Part shown: piece by piece, positions 25,843 to 34,728 of the stretch
How positions within the stretch are numbered: the stretch's first letter is position 1
Layout of the letters: every line of letters begins with the position of its first letter
Assembly (NCBI RefSeq): GCF_014302995.1
Contig: NZ_CP060295.1
Span: 3,649,501 to 3,713,500, forward strand
Length of the DNA stretch: 64,000 bases
Reading direction: 5' to 3'
Source of the DNA: Variovorax sp. PAMC26660
GTDB taxonomy: Bacteria; Pseudomonadota; Gammaproteobacteria; Burkholderiales; Burkholderiaceae_C
The notes under the pieces: model-generated
What the model saw: only the letters and a program-made list of their open reading frames with translations
What the model was told of the DNA's origin: nothing
Databases searched by the model: none
Position numbers and translations under genes: made by a program

Positions 25843-26160
25843 GTGAGATTGTCGCTGCACAATCCCCGCGTGCCTCGAACCCTGCCTGCCTCGCCGCCCA
25901 CGCCCACGCCCACGCCTTACTGGCTCTACCTTCTCGAATGCGAGGGCGGCGTGTACTACGCGGGAATCGCGATCGACGTGGAGCAGCGCTTCTTTCAGCA
26001 CCTCTTCGGGCTGGGTGCCAAGTTCACACGCGCGCGTCCGCCGTTGCGCGTGCTGGCAGCCCGTGAATACCCTGACAAAGGCACCGCATTGCGAGCGGAA
26101 ATCAAGGTCAAGGCATTGCCCCGTGCCCGGAAGCTCGCCTTCTTCGAGACCATGGCGTAG
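25843..26160 (+). CDS. GIY-YIG nuclease-superfamily protein (YhbQ/UPF0213-like)
   Basis: 105 residues from a GTG at 25843; a later GTG at 25870 is possible. The domain starts at about residue 25 with WLYLLECEGGVYYAGIAIDV, where YYAGI stands for the second half of the GIY-YIG pattern, then EQRFFQHLFGLGAKFTRARP with catalytic-type Arg. Short single-domain members are common and of unclear biological role, possibly DNA repair. The proline-threonine run before the domain suggests that the N-terminus is not structured. Confidence 0.85.
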   Translation: MRLSLHNPRVPRTLPASPPTPTPTPYWLYLLECEGGVYYAGIAIDVEQRFFQHLFGLGAKFTRARPPLRVLAAREYPDKGTALRAEIKVKALPRARKLAFFETMA

Positions 26161-26208
26161 TTCGGCCCGCACCGTGGCCGGCCACAGCCTTCAACCCAGG
26201 AGCCTTCC

Positions 26209-26601
26209 ATGAAACCCCAGCCCATCGAGTACGCCGACGCCTCCGACGAAGTCAGGGCCGTCTTCGACGACATCAAGACATCGCGCAACGTGCCCGATGT
26301 AAACAACTTCTGGAAGTACCTCGCCAACGACCCGGCCACGCTCAAGCGCACCTGGAGCAGCCTGAAGGAAGTGATGGCACCGGGCGCGCTCGATCCGGTC
26401 GTGAAGGAAATGGTCTACCTCGCAGTGAGCGTCACCAACAACTGCGGCTACTGCATCGCGAGCCACCACGCCGGCGCCGAGAAGGCCGGCATGACGCCCG
26501 CGATGTTCGCCGAGCTGATGGGCGTGGTCGGCATGGCCAACGAGACCAACCGGCTGGTGAATGGCTACCGCGTGCCGATCGATCCGGCGTTCGACAAGTA
26601 G
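26209..26601 (+). CDS. Carboxymuconolactone decarboxylase/AhpD-like protein
   Basis: 130 residues, preceded by AGGAG. The core YLAVSVTNNCGYCIASHHAG has the redox CxxC and downstream His of AhpD-like peroxidase-related proteins rather than true decarboxylases. It probably acts in peroxide or alkylhydroperoxide defence. It lies convergent to putA with 25 bp between the stops. Confidence 0.9.
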   Translation: MKPQPIEYADASDEVRAVFDDIKTSRNVPDVNNFWKYLANDPATLKRTWSSLKEVMAPGALDPVVKEMVYLAVSVTNNCGYCIASHHAGAEKAGMTPAMFAELMGVVGMANETNRLVNGYRVPIDPAFDK

Positions 26602-26626
26602 CAAGAGCGAGTCATTCGCGCAGCGA

Positions 26627-29600
26627 TCAGCCGATGGTCATGAGGCTCGCATTGCCGCCGGCCGCCGCCGTGTTGATGCTGAGGGCGCGTTCGACCACGA
26701 GGCTTTCGAGCGGGATGTCGGTGTCGCCGGGCGCGAAGGCGCGCACGCTGACGATGGGGCCCGGCCGCGAAGCGATGCGCTGCATGACGCTGGCGAGGCC
26801 ATCGGCATCGCCGTGATACAGGGCCGCGTCGAAGGCCACGGTCTGCGCGCTCCAGTCGCTCGCAATGGCCACGGACTGCTGAACATCGACCGGTAGCGCT
26901 GCACGAAGACTTTGCGCTTCCGCGTCCGCAGGCCAGATCGCCGTGCTGCCCACCGACAGAACAGCAGCCAGTTGCACCAGCCGGTCCGCTTCGGTCCCAG
27001 CCAGGCAGAGCACCGCTTCGCGCGGCAGCAGCGTGTAGACGTTGCGCTCGCCCGTTGGTCCGGTCAGCGTGCGTGAGCAGCCGGCGCGCGCCACAGCGGC
27101 GAAATGATTGCACTGCACGGCCAGCGCTGGGCGGGCGGTGTCTTCGGCCCATTGGCCCAGCACCGACAGCGCAGCACCATGGCCCGTGTCGCCGGTGCGC
27201 CCCATCGCGCGCACCAGCGCATCGTCCGGCCGCTTCGACAGCATGCGCACCATGTACAGCGGCCCGCCTGCCTTCGGCCCGGTGCCCGACAGGCCTTCAC
27301 CGCCAAAGGGCTGTACACCGACGACCGCGCCGACGATGTTGCGGTTCACATAAATATTGCCCGCCTTCGCATGGTCCACGATCTGCGCGATCGTCTCGTC
27401 GATGCGGGTGTGCACGCCCAGCGTCAGGCCGTAGCCGGTGCCGTTGATCTGGCTCACCAGCGCGGCGAGGTCGCGGCGGCGGTAGCGCACCAGATGCAGC
27501 ACAGGGCCGAACACTTCGCGCTGCAGCTCCGCGATGCTGTCGAGTTCGATCAGCGTGGGCATCACGAAGGTGCCGTGGCGCGTGTCGTGGCCCTGCTCGC
27601 GGCCTTGGCGATAGACCTTGCGGCCGCGATCGCGCAATGCGGCGATGTGGCGCTCGATGCCGTCGCGCGCTTCGGCGTCGATCACCGGGCCCACGTCCAC
27701 GGCCAGCCGCGCGGGGTTGCCGATGCAGCTCTCGGCCATGGCGCCCTTGAGCATCTCGATCAGGCGATCGGCCGCTTCTTCCTGCACGCACAGCACGCGC
27801 AGCGCCGAGCAGCGCTGGCCGGCGCTGTCGAAGGCCGAGGCCATCACGTCGGTCACCACCTGTTCCACCAATGCGGACGAGTCGACGATCATGGCGTTCT
27901 GCCCGCCCGTCTCCGCGATGAGCGGTACCGGCGCTCCATGCGCGCCTAGGCGCTGCGAGAGTGTCTTCTGCAGGATGCGCGCCACCTCCGTCGAGCCCGT
28001 GAACATCACGCCCTGCACGCGCGCATCCGCAACCAGCCCGGCGCCCACCGTCTCGCCGCGACCGGGCAGCAGTTGCACCGCGGCATGGGGCACACCGGCC
28101 TCCCACAGCACGCGGATCGCTTCGGCCGCGACCAGCGGCGTCTGCTCGGCCGGCTTGGCCAGCACCGGGTTGCCTGCCGCGAGCGCGGCCGCCACCTGTC
28201 CGGTGAAGATCGCGAGCGGGAAATTCCACGGGCTGATGCAGACCATCGGGCCGAGTGCCCGGTGCGTGTCGTTCGAGAAATCGTTGCGTGCCTGTGCTGC
28301 ATAGAAGCGAAGGAAGTCGACCGCTTCGCGCACTTCGGCGATGGCGTTGGCGTAGGTCTTTCCCGCCTCGCGGGCCAGCAGGCCGAGCAGGCGTGGCATG
28401 CGTGCTTCGAGCAGGTCGGCCGCGCGTTCGAGCAGCGCGGCGCGTTGCGCCGGTGGTGTCGCGGCCCATGCCGTTGCAATGCCCTGGGCCTGCGCGATGG
28501 CCGATTCGACATCAGCCATCGTTGCTTCCTGCACGCGTCCGACCACATCGCGATGGTCCGCGGGGTTCAGCACATCGGCCTCGCTGCGGGACGCTTCGGC
28601 GCCCGGCGCGGTTTCGGCGAGCAGCGGCACGGCACGCCACTTTTCATTGGCGCTGGCCTGCAGCGCCTCGCCTAGCAGCCGCAGGCTGTCGTCGTTCGCC
28701 AGGTCGAGCCCTTGCGAGTTGATGCGTTGCTCGCCATAGAGCGCCGGCGGCAACGGGATGGATGGATGGGGCCGCCCCATCGCACCTTCGCGCGCAGCCA
28801 TGTGCTCGACCGTCGCCACCGGGTCTTCCACCAGTGCCTCCAGCGAGATCGTCGGGTCCGCGATGCGATTGACGAAGGAGGTGTTGGCGCCGTTCTCCAG
28901 CAGGCGCCGCACCAGGTAGGCGAGCAGCGTCTCGTGCGTGCCCACGGGCGCGTAGATGCGGCAGGGCCGCCCGAGCGGGCCCACCACCTGCTCGTACAGC
29001 GGTTCGCCCATGCCATGCAGGCACTGGAATTCGTACTGGCCCGGCTCGTAGCGCGACGGGTCCGCCGCCGTGTAGATCGCGGCCAGCGTGTGCGCGTTGT
29101 GCGTGGCGAACTGCGGGTAGACCGCTTCCGGCGCATCGAGCAACTGGCGCGCGCATGCGAGGTACGACACATCGGTGTAGGCCTTGCGCGTGTAGACCGG
29201 GTAGCCGTCCAGTCCGTCGATCTGCGCACGCTTGATCTCGCTGTCCCAGTAGGCGCCCTTCACCAGCCGCACCATCAGCCGATGCCTGCTGCGGCGCGCC
29301 AGGTCGATCACGAAGTCGATCACGAAGGGGCAGCGCTTCTGGTAGGCCTGGATCACGAAGCCGATGCCGTTCCAGCCTGCGAGCGCAGGCTCGAAGCACA
29401 GCCGCTCCAGCAGGTCGAGCGAGAGTTCGAGTCGGTCGGCTTCTTCCGCGTCGATGTTCAGGCCGATGTTGTAGGCCTGCGCCAGCAGCGCAAGCTCGCA
29501 CAGCACCGGGTACAGCTCGGCCATCACGCGGGCGTATTGCGCACGGCTGTAGCGCGGGTGCAGCGCCGACAGCTTGATCGAGATGCCCGGCCCCTCGTAC

Positions 29601-30367
29601 ACGCCTCGCCCGTTCGATGCTCGGCCGATCGCGTGGATCGCTTCCTCGTACGCGACGCGGTAGCGCTTTGCGTCTTCCGTGGTCAGTGCCGCTTCGCCCA
29701 GCATGTCGTAGGAATAGCGAAAGCCCTGCGCCTCCAGCTCGCGTGCATTGCCCAGTGCCTGCGCGATCGTCTCGCCGGTGACGAACTGCTCGCCCATCAT
29801 GCGCATCGCCATGTCCACGCCCTTGCGGATCAGCGGCTCGCCGCCCTTGCCGATCAGGCGCGTGAGGATGGTCGACAGGCCCGTCTCGCTGTGGGTGGCG
29901 ACCAGCTTGCCGGTCAACAGCAGGCCCCAGGTTGCGGCGTTGACAAACACCGAGGGGCTGCGGCCCGCATGCGATTGCCACTGGCCGTGCGCGATCTTGT
30001 CGCGGATCAGCGCGTTGCGCGTCTCGGCATCGGGAATGCGCAGCAGCGCTTCGGCCAGGCACATCAGCGCGACGCCTTCCTGCGATGACAGCGCGTATTC
30101 CTGCAGCAGGCCCTGCACGAGCCCGGCGCGGCCGCTGGCGTTCTTGCGGGCGCGCAGTTGCAGGGCGATCCGGTGGGCGAGCGCGTGGGCCTCTTGCGCA
30201 AGGCCGGCCGGCAGGCGTGCCTTTGCCAGCAAGGGCGGCAGGGCTTCCGGTTCTGGGCGCCGGCAGGCCGCGGTGATCTGCTCGCGCAGCGCGGAGGGCT
30301 GCTCTGCGAGGCCATCGGCAAATGCGGTGAAGGAAGAGGGAGGGGCGGCAGGGCTGGGGTCGGGCAT
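26627..30367 (-). CDS. putA: Bifunctional proline dehydrogenase/glutamate-semialdehyde dehydrogenase
   Basis: 1246 residues. Oxidises proline to glutamate at the inner membrane, delivering electrons to quinone (FAD) and NAD. The PRODH barrel (about 170-480) shows RLVKGAYWDSEIKRAQIDG, QCLHGMGEPLYEQVVG and YLVRRLLENGANTSFVNRI. The aldehyde dehydrogenase part (about 560-1020) shows ISPWNFPLAIFTGQVAAALA, FTGSTEVARI and the nucleophile in FDSAGQRCSALRVLCV. A C-terminal domain (about 1060-1246) follows, as in long PutA proteins. The N-terminal ribbon-helix-helix DNA-binding domain of E. coli PutA is absent: the protein begins just where the arm domain starts (ALREQITAACRRPEPEALPP). So it should not repress itself. 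Confidence 0.96.
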   Translation of the reverse strand: MPDPSPAAPPSSFTAFADGLAEQPSALREQITAACRRPEPEALPPLLAKARLPAGLAQEAHALAHRIALQLRARKNASGRAGLVQGLLQEYALSSQEGVALMCLAEALLRIPDAETRNALIRDKIAHGQWQSHAGRSPSVFVNAATWGLLLTGKLVATHSETGLSTILTRLIGKGGEPLIRKGVDMAMRMMGEQFVTGETIAQALGNARELEAQGFRYSYDMLGEAALTTEDAKRYRVAYEEAIHAIGRASNGRGVYEGPGISIKLSALHPRYSRAQYARVMAELYPVLCELALLAQAYNIGLNIDAEEADRLELSLDLLERLCFEPALAGWNGIGFVIQAYQKRCPFVIDFVIDLARRSRHRLMVRLVKGAYWDSEIKRAQIDGLDGYPVYTRKAYTDVSYLACARQLLDAPEAVYPQFATHNAHTLAAIYTAADPSRYEPGQYEFQCLHGMGEPLYEQVVGPLGRPCRIYAPVGTHETLLAYLVRRLLENGANTSFVNRIADPTISLEALVEDPVATVEHMAAREGAMGRPHPSIPLPPALYGEQRINSQGLDLANDDSLRLLGEALQASANEKWRAVPLLAETAPGAEASRSEADVLNPADHRDVVGRVQEATMADVESAIAQAQGIATAWAATPPAQRAALLERAADLLEARMPRLLGLLAREAGKTYANAIAEVREAVDFLRFYAAQARNDFSNDTHRALGPMVCISPWNFPLAIFTGQVAAALAAGNPVLAKPAEQTPLVAAEAIRVLWEAGVPHAAVQLLPGRGETVGAGLVADARVQGVMFTGSTEVARILQKTLSQRLGAHGAPVPLIAETGGQNAMIVDSSALVEQVVTDVMASAFDSAGQRCSALRVLCVQEEAADRLIEMLKGAMAESCIGNPARLAVDVGPVIDAEARDGIERHIAALRDRGRKVYRQGREQGHDTRHGTFVMPTLIELDSIAELQREVFGPVLHLVRYRRRDLAALVSQINGTGYGLTLGVHTRIDETIAQIVDHAKAGNIYVNRNIVGAVVGVQPFGGEGLSGTGPKAGGPLYMVRMLSKRPDDALVRAMGRTGDTGHGAALSVLGQWAEDTARPALAVQCNHFAAVARAGCSRTLTGPTGERNVYTLLPREAVLCLAGTEADRLVQLAAVLSVGSTAIWPADAEAQSLRAALPVDVQQSVAIASDWSAQTVAFDAALYHGDADGLASVMQRIASRPGPIVSVRAFAPGDTDIPLESLVVERALSINTAAAGGNASLMTIG

Positions 30368-30547
30368 AGGGTGTCCATGCTGGTGATAAGTTGAATGATC
30401 TCTCTACACAGGGTGAATGTCTGTTCGAAGAATGCCGTGCTTGCCGAGCAAATCACTAGGCGATCAGGCGCTTTCCAGTGCGGGCCTGTGAAGGCCGGGG
30501 CGAGAATCCACATCCCGCTCAGGGCGAGCACTTCAGGGAGTCCTTGT
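30368..30547. other. Divergent promoter region, putA / secreted hydrolase
   Basis: 180 bp between divergent starts. It must hold both promoters, but no operator or box could be picked with confidence. Confidence 0.4.
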
Positions 30548-31648
30548 ATGCACGGATGGTCTTACCTCGCGGGCGGGTGTCTGGCGCTCGCAAGCCTGCA
30601 GGTTCAGGCACAGGGCGCCGACTGCACCGCAGCGGCGTCTTCGGCTTGCTATCGCTCGTTCCAGCCACCGGGCTCCGGCGGGGCGTTGCACTACTACGCG
30701 TCGCTGTCGCCCGATGGCGCTGCACCTACCAAGGTGCTCGTCGCGATGCATGGCCACCCCCGCGATGCCAACAAGACCTTCGACGCGGCCTTGCAGGCTG
30801 TGCGCGGCGCCAGCGCACTGGCCGACACGCTGGTCGTGGCACCGCTCTTCCAGGTGGCGCAGGGCAAGGCCGGCAAGTGCGGCACGCCGGGCGTGCCGGT
30901 GGCCGAAGCTGGCGACCTGCTGTGGACATGCGGCTCATGGCTCGAAGGCGGCGGTGCAAGCAACGGCAACGGCATCACGTCATTCGCCGCCATGGACGCG
31001 CTGGTGACCGAACTCACACAGCGTTGGCCCAGCCTGCGCACGGTCACCATCGCGGGCTTCTCGGCCGGCGCGCAGATGGTGCAGCACTACATCGGCTTCG
31101 CGCAGGAACCGGACTCCGAGTCGGTGGCCGTGCGCTATGTGGTTGCCGACCCGGGCACCTGGCTCTACTTCGATCCGGTGCGCCCGCAGCCGATGCGCGA
31201 TGGCGTGGCCGTCGCGTGGACGGCCTGCGGCAGCGGGGCGGACACCTTGCGCAATTGCACGTTGAGCTTTCCGGCGGTGGCCGATGACGCCTGCCCTGCA
31301 CTGAACCGCTGGAAGTACGGAACCGACGCCTTGCCCGGCAGCCTTGGCCGCAGCGCCGCGCAGGTGCGCCAGCGATACGCAAGCGCCGACGTCAGCTATC
31401 TGGAAGGTGCGCTGGACAGCAGCGATGCGAAGGGCACCTACTACGGCATCCTCGACAAGTCCTGCGCGGCCGCCGCGCAGGGCCCGTACCGGATGCAGCG
31501 CGGCCTGGCCTATGCGCAGTACGACAGGGCGCTGCTCGCACCCGTCAAGCGCCGCGAGGTCCTCGTGGTGCCGGGCTGCGCGCACGACGTGGCGTGCGTC
31601 TTTCCCTCGGCGGCTGCCCGTGCCGCGTTGCTCGGGCCTTCGCGCTGA
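30548..31648 (+). CDS. Secreted alpha/beta hydrolase
   Basis: 366 residues from ATG 30548. Signal peptide MHGWSYLAGGCLALASLQVQ, cleaved near AQG. The fold shows KVLVAMHGHPRDANKTFDAA (oxyanion-hole strand), nucleophile S172 in TIAGFSAGAQMVQHYIGFAQ and a likely catalytic His in VVPGCAHDVACVFPS. Cysteines near 26, 34, 111 and 128 suggest disulfides, consistent with a periplasmic location. Substrate unknown; the overall look is of a PHB-depolymerase- or esterase-like protein. Confidence 0.8.
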   Translation: MHGWSYLAGGCLALASLQVQAQGADCTAAASSACYRSFQPPGSGGALHYYASLSPDGAAPTKVLVAMHGHPRDANKTFDAALQAVRGASALADTLVVAPLFQVAQGKAGKCGTPGVPVAEAGDLLWTCGSWLEGGGASNGNGITSFAAMDALVTELTQRWPSLRTVTIAGFSAGAQMVQHYIGFAQEPDSESVAVRYVVADPGTWLYFDPVRPQPMRDGVAVAWTACGSGADTLRNCTLSFPAVADDACPALNRWKYGTDALPGSLGRSAAQVRQRYASADVSYLEGALDSSDAKGTYYGILDKSCAAAAQGPYRMQRGLAYAQYDRALLAPVKRREVLVVPGCAHDVACVFPSAAARAALLGPSR

Positions 31649-31687
31649 CGCCGCGTACGCCATTCGGCGATTGACAGCGTTTCCTGA

Positions 31688-31710
31688 ATATTGGATATTT
31701 CATCCAATAT
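31688..31710. promoter_or_regulatory. Palindrome over the start codon of the XRE-cupin gene
   Basis: ATATTGGAT (31688-31696) and its perfect complement ATCCAATAT (31702-31710) are separated by 5 bp. The right arm includes the first two bases of ATG 31709. Such a site fits a dimeric HTH regulator acting on its own gene, so autoregulation is the simplest reading. Confidence 0.7.
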
Positions 31711-32308
31711 GAAAGAAGACCTCAAAGAACCCGCCAGCCTGAACGACCGCATCGCCCAGCGTGTGCGCGACCTTCGCGCGGCGCGCGAGCTGTCGCTCGA
31801 TGCGCTGGCCACGCACTGCGGCGTCAGCCGTTCGATGATCTCGCTGATCGAGCGCGGTGAGAGCAGCCCGACAGCCGTGGTGCTCGAAAAACTCGCAACC
31901 GGCCTGGGTGTTCCCCTTGCCTCGTTGTTCGAAGAGCCCGTTGCCGAGCCCGGCCCCGTGTCGCGGCTGGCCGACCAGTTGCTGTGGCGCGATCCGCACT
32001 CGGGCTACGTGCGCAGAAACGTGTCGCCGGGCAGTGCGGCCTCGCCGATCCAGATCGTCGAAGTGCAGTTTCCACCGAAGGCGCGCGTGGCCTACGAGAC
32101 CGGCGCGCGGGAGCCGAAGGTGCACCAGCAGGTGTGGGTGCTCGAAGGCCGCATCGAAGTCACGGTGGGCGACGACCGCCATCTGCTCGATGCCGGCGAC
32201 TGCCTCGCGCTCACGCTCGACCGCCCCATGAGTTACCACAACCCCACCCGCAAGACCGCGCGCTACGCGGTCGTGATCACTACTTCGACCGCTTCCTCAT
32301 GGAGATGA
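31709..32308 (+). CDS. XRE-family regulator with C-terminal cupin (SutR/PuuR type)
   Basis: 199 residues from ATG 31709. N-terminal HTH (about 13-68): RIAQRVRDLRAARELSLDAL followed by THCGVSRSMISLIERGESSP. C-terminal cupin sensor domain (about 120-195): REPKVHQQVWVLEGRIEVTV and LLDAGDCLALTLDRPMSYHN. Such proteins control small metabolic operons in response to a ligand bound by the cupin. The following GNAT gene overlaps or nearly overlaps, so it is the probable target. The 9-bp-arm palindrome at the start codon is the likely operator. Confidence 0.92.
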   Translation: MKEDLKEPASLNDRIAQRVRDLRAARELSLDALATHCGVSRSMISLIERGESSPTAVVLEKLATGLGVPLASLFEEPVAEPGPVSRLADQLLWRDPHSGYVRRNVSPGSAASPIQIVEVQFPPKARVAYETGAREPKVHQQVWVLEGRIEVTVGDDRHLLDAGDCLALTLDRPMSYHNPTRKTARYAVVITTSTASSWR

Positions 32309-32310
32309 AT

Positions 32311-32865
32311 ATGACCACCGACACAACGCCTACCCATACCCCGCGCATTCGCGCCCTTCCCACCGTGACCGACGCGCAGTTGCATGCACTGGCCAACGTG
32401 CTCATCGACTGCGTCGCAGGCGGCGCCTCGGTGAGCTTCATGCAGCCGCTGTCCTTCGAGCGTGCGTGCGCCTTCTGGCAAGGCGTGGCCGATGGCGTGG
32501 AACGGGGCGAACGCGTGTTGTTCGTCGCCGAAGACGCCGAGGGCATCGTCGGCACTGTGCAACTCGTGCTCGCGCAGCCCGAGAACCAGCCGCACCGCGG
32601 CGAGGTGGCGAAGATGCTCGTGCATCGCCGGGCACGCCGCCAGGGCCTTGGCGCGCTGCTGATGCAGGCGGCCGAGCAAGAGGCGCGCGCGCATGGCAAG
32701 ACGCTGCTGGTGCTTGACACATCGGGCGCCGAAGCCGCGCGGCTCTATGCCCGCGTCGGCTGGCAGCGGGTGGGCGTGATCCCCGGCTATGCGCTGCTGC
32801 CCGAAGGCGAGCCGTGCAGCACGACTTTTTTCTATCGCGAACTGGGTGCCACCGCCGAGCAATGA
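32311..32865 (+). CDS. GNAT-family N-acetyltransferase
   Basis: 184 residues from ATG 32311, with GGAG six bases upstream; in-frame ATGs at 32299 and 32305 would overlap the regulator gene. The acetyl-CoA site is visible as AKMLVHRRARRQGLGALLMQ, and the last conserved strand as LYARVGWQRVGVIPGYALL. It acetylates an unknown small amine or protein. Pairing with an XRE-cupin regulator suggests a detoxification or amine-metabolism role under ligand control. Confidence 0.92.
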   Translation: MTTDTTPTHTPRIRALPTVTDAQLHALANVLIDCVAGGASVSFMQPLSFERACAFWQGVADGVERGERVLFVAEDAEGIVGTVQLVLAQPENQPHRGEVAKMLVHRRARRQGLGALLMQAAEQEARAHGKTLLVLDTSGAEAARLYARVGWQRVGVIPGYALLPEGEPCSTTFFYRELGATAEQ

Positions 32866-33063
32866 CCGAATTGGACTGACTGCCGCACGTTGTTGGGCTT
32901 GTCAGCCTCCGGGTTGCCGCGACCGCGACAGACAGATTTGTATCGCTCTTTGTCTGGGGTGCGGCCAGACATACAACGCGACGATTCTCCGGGTGTCGTG
33001 ACACACGGGAAGGTTCGGGCGGCGGTTCAATGGGCACCCCATCCACTCGATACGAAGCCCACC
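32866..33063. other. Intergenic, no recognised feature
   Basis: 198 bp between the GNAT and DUF2147 genes. It should contain the promoter of the latter, but no motif stands out. Confidence 0.4.
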
Positions 33064-33552
33064 ATGCCCATGCCCTTCTCATTCCATCGCCCAGGCCGCA
33101 CCTTGGCCGCCGTGCTGTTGCTGGCCACGGCCTTCGCCGCGCACGCGCAGTCTTCCGAGGCGACCGATCCTCGCGGCCGCTGGCTCACCGCCAACGGCAA
33201 CCTCGAAGTCGAGATCGCACCGTGCGGCACCGCGTTGTGCGGCACTGTCGTCAAGGTGCTCGGCAACCGCTCGATGGCTCCCGGCGGCAGCGACATGCAG
33301 CCCGCCGACGCCCGACCGGCATTGGGCATGACATTGCTGCAGGACTTCAAGCCGGTCGGTGCCGAAAACGCTTTGCGTCCGCCTGCCGAATGGGCCGGCC
33401 AGATCTACAACCGCGAGAACGGCAAGACCTACAGCTGCAACATGTCGGTGAGCACCGCCACCCATGCGGGTGGCGAGCTGTTGCTGCATGCCTATGTCGG
33501 TGTGCCGCTCTTCGGCAAGACGCAACACTGGCTGCGCGTCGCACAGAACTGA
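33064..33552 (+). CDS. DUF2147 secreted protein
   Basis: 162 residues from ATG 33064. Signal peptide (RTLAAVLLLATAFAAHAQ), then the DUF2147 pattern: DPRGRWLTANGNLEVEIAPC, GTALCGTVVKVLGN, WAGQIYNRENGKTYSCNMSV and a C-terminal HWLRV. A periplasmic beta-rich domain of unknown role. It ends 51 bp from the convergent old-yellow-enzyme gene; a short GATGCC hexamer repeat occurs in between. Confidence 0.9.
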   Translation: MPMPFSFHRPGRTLAAVLLLATAFAAHAQSSEATDPRGRWLTANGNLEVEIAPCGTALCGTVVKVLGNRSMAPGGSDMQPADARPALGMTLLQDFKPVGAENALRPPAEWAGQIYNRENGKTYSCNMSVSTATHAGGELLLHAYVGVPLFGKTQHWLRVAQN

Positions 33553-33603
33553 GCGGGGAGGGCGATGCCGATGCCGATGCCGACAGTCCTTTCGGCTCTT
33601 CTG

Positions 33604-34728
33604 CTAGCGCGCCCCGAACGCCGCGTTCTCGAACAGGTCCTTGAACTCGCGCGGCTGCGAGCGCCAGTACTGGTGCGGCGCCTTCACCTGCGCGCCCAGT
33701 TCGGTCGCCGCATGCCAGGGCCAGCGCGGGTCGTACAGGATCGCGCGGGCCAGCGACACCGCATCGGCCTGCCCGTCGGCAATGATGGCCTCGGCATGCC
33801 GGGGCTCGGTGATGAGCCCGACGGCGATGGTCGGCAGGCCGACCTCGGCCTTGATGCGCTGCGCGAACGGCACCTGGTAGCCGGCGCCGAGCGTGATGGC
33901 CTGCTGCGGCGAGACACCGCCGCTTGACACATGGATGGCCGCGCAGCCACGTGCCTTGAGCGCCTGCGAAAACGCGACCGTGCCGTCGAGGTCCCAGCCG
34001 CCGGGCACCCAGTCGCTGGCCGAGACGCGCACCCATACCGGGCGCTCGGCCGGGAAGACCGCACGCACCGCGTCGAACACTTCGAGCGGAAAGCGCATGC
34101 GGTTCTCCAGGCTGCCGCCGTATTCGTCGTCGCGGTGGTTGGCGATGGGCGACAGGAACTGGTGCAGCAGATAGCCGTGCGCCGCATGGATCTCGATGCC
34201 ATCGATGCCCAGCCGCGCCGCGCGCCGTGCTGCCGCCGCGAAGGCATCGCGCACGCGGGCAAGGCCGGCCGCGTCGAGCGCGATGGGCGCGTCTTCCGTG
34301 GGCGAATGCGGCACGGCCGAGGGCGCATATGCCTTCCATCCGCCCGGCTCTTCGGGGCGGATCTGCTTGCCGCCTTCCCACGGTGCACGGCTTGATGCCT
34401 TGCGCCCCGCGTGCCCCAACTGCATGGCGATCGCGATGGGCGAATTGGCCCGCGTGGCCTTCAGCACCCGCGCCAGGCCTTCTTCGTTCGCGTCGGAATA
34501 CAGCCCGAGGTCGCCGGGCGAGATGCGCCCTTCGGCCTCCACCGCCGTCGCCTCGATGATCAGCAGCCCCGCGCCGGAAAGCGCGAGGTGGCCGAGGTGA
34601 ATCAGATGCCAGTCGCCCGGCGTGCCCTCCGCGGCGGAGTACTGGCACATCGGCGCGATGACGATGCGGTTGTCTATTTGAAGCTTGCCGAGCCGCAAGG
34701 GCTCGAAGAGTTGGCTACGACTGCTCAT
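33604..34728 (-). CDS. NADPH-dependent old yellow enzyme (YqjM-like ene-reductase)
   Basis: 374 residues from ATG 34728. FMN TIM barrel. YqjM-subclass signatures are IVIAPMCQYSAAEGTPGDWH (with the flavin-tuning Cys and Tyr), AMQLGHAGRKASSRAPWEGG, EIHAAHGYLLHQFLSPIANH and DDEYGGSLENRMRFPLEVFD. It reduces activated C=C bonds of enones, maleimides or nitro compounds in detoxification. The start overlaps the upstream exporter-like gene by 4 nt, so both are co-translated; a divergent LysR gene probably controls them. Confidence 0.95.
   Translation of the reverse strand: MSSRSQLFEPLRLGKLQIDNRIVIAPMCQYSAAEGTPGDWHLIHLGHLALSGAGLLIIEATAVEAEGRISPGDLGLYSDANEEGLARVLKATRANSPIAIAMQLGHAGRKASSRAPWEGGKQIRPEEPGGWKAYAPSAVPHSPTEDAPIALDAAGLARVRDAFAAAARRAARLGIDGIEIHAAHGYLLHQFLSPIANHRDDEYGGSLENRMRFPLEVFDAVRAVFPAERPVWVRVSASDWVPGGWDLDGTVAFSQALKARGCAAIHVSSGGVSPQQAITLGAGYQVPFAQRIKAEVGLPTIAVGLITEPRHAEAIIADGQADAVSLARAILYDPRWPWHAATELGAQVKAPHQYWRSQPREFKDLFENAAFGAR

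Noticed and set aside
33563..33586. GATGCC hexamer run as a contingency repeat
   Set aside because: Only about three or four units, outside any promoter or coding start that it could switch.
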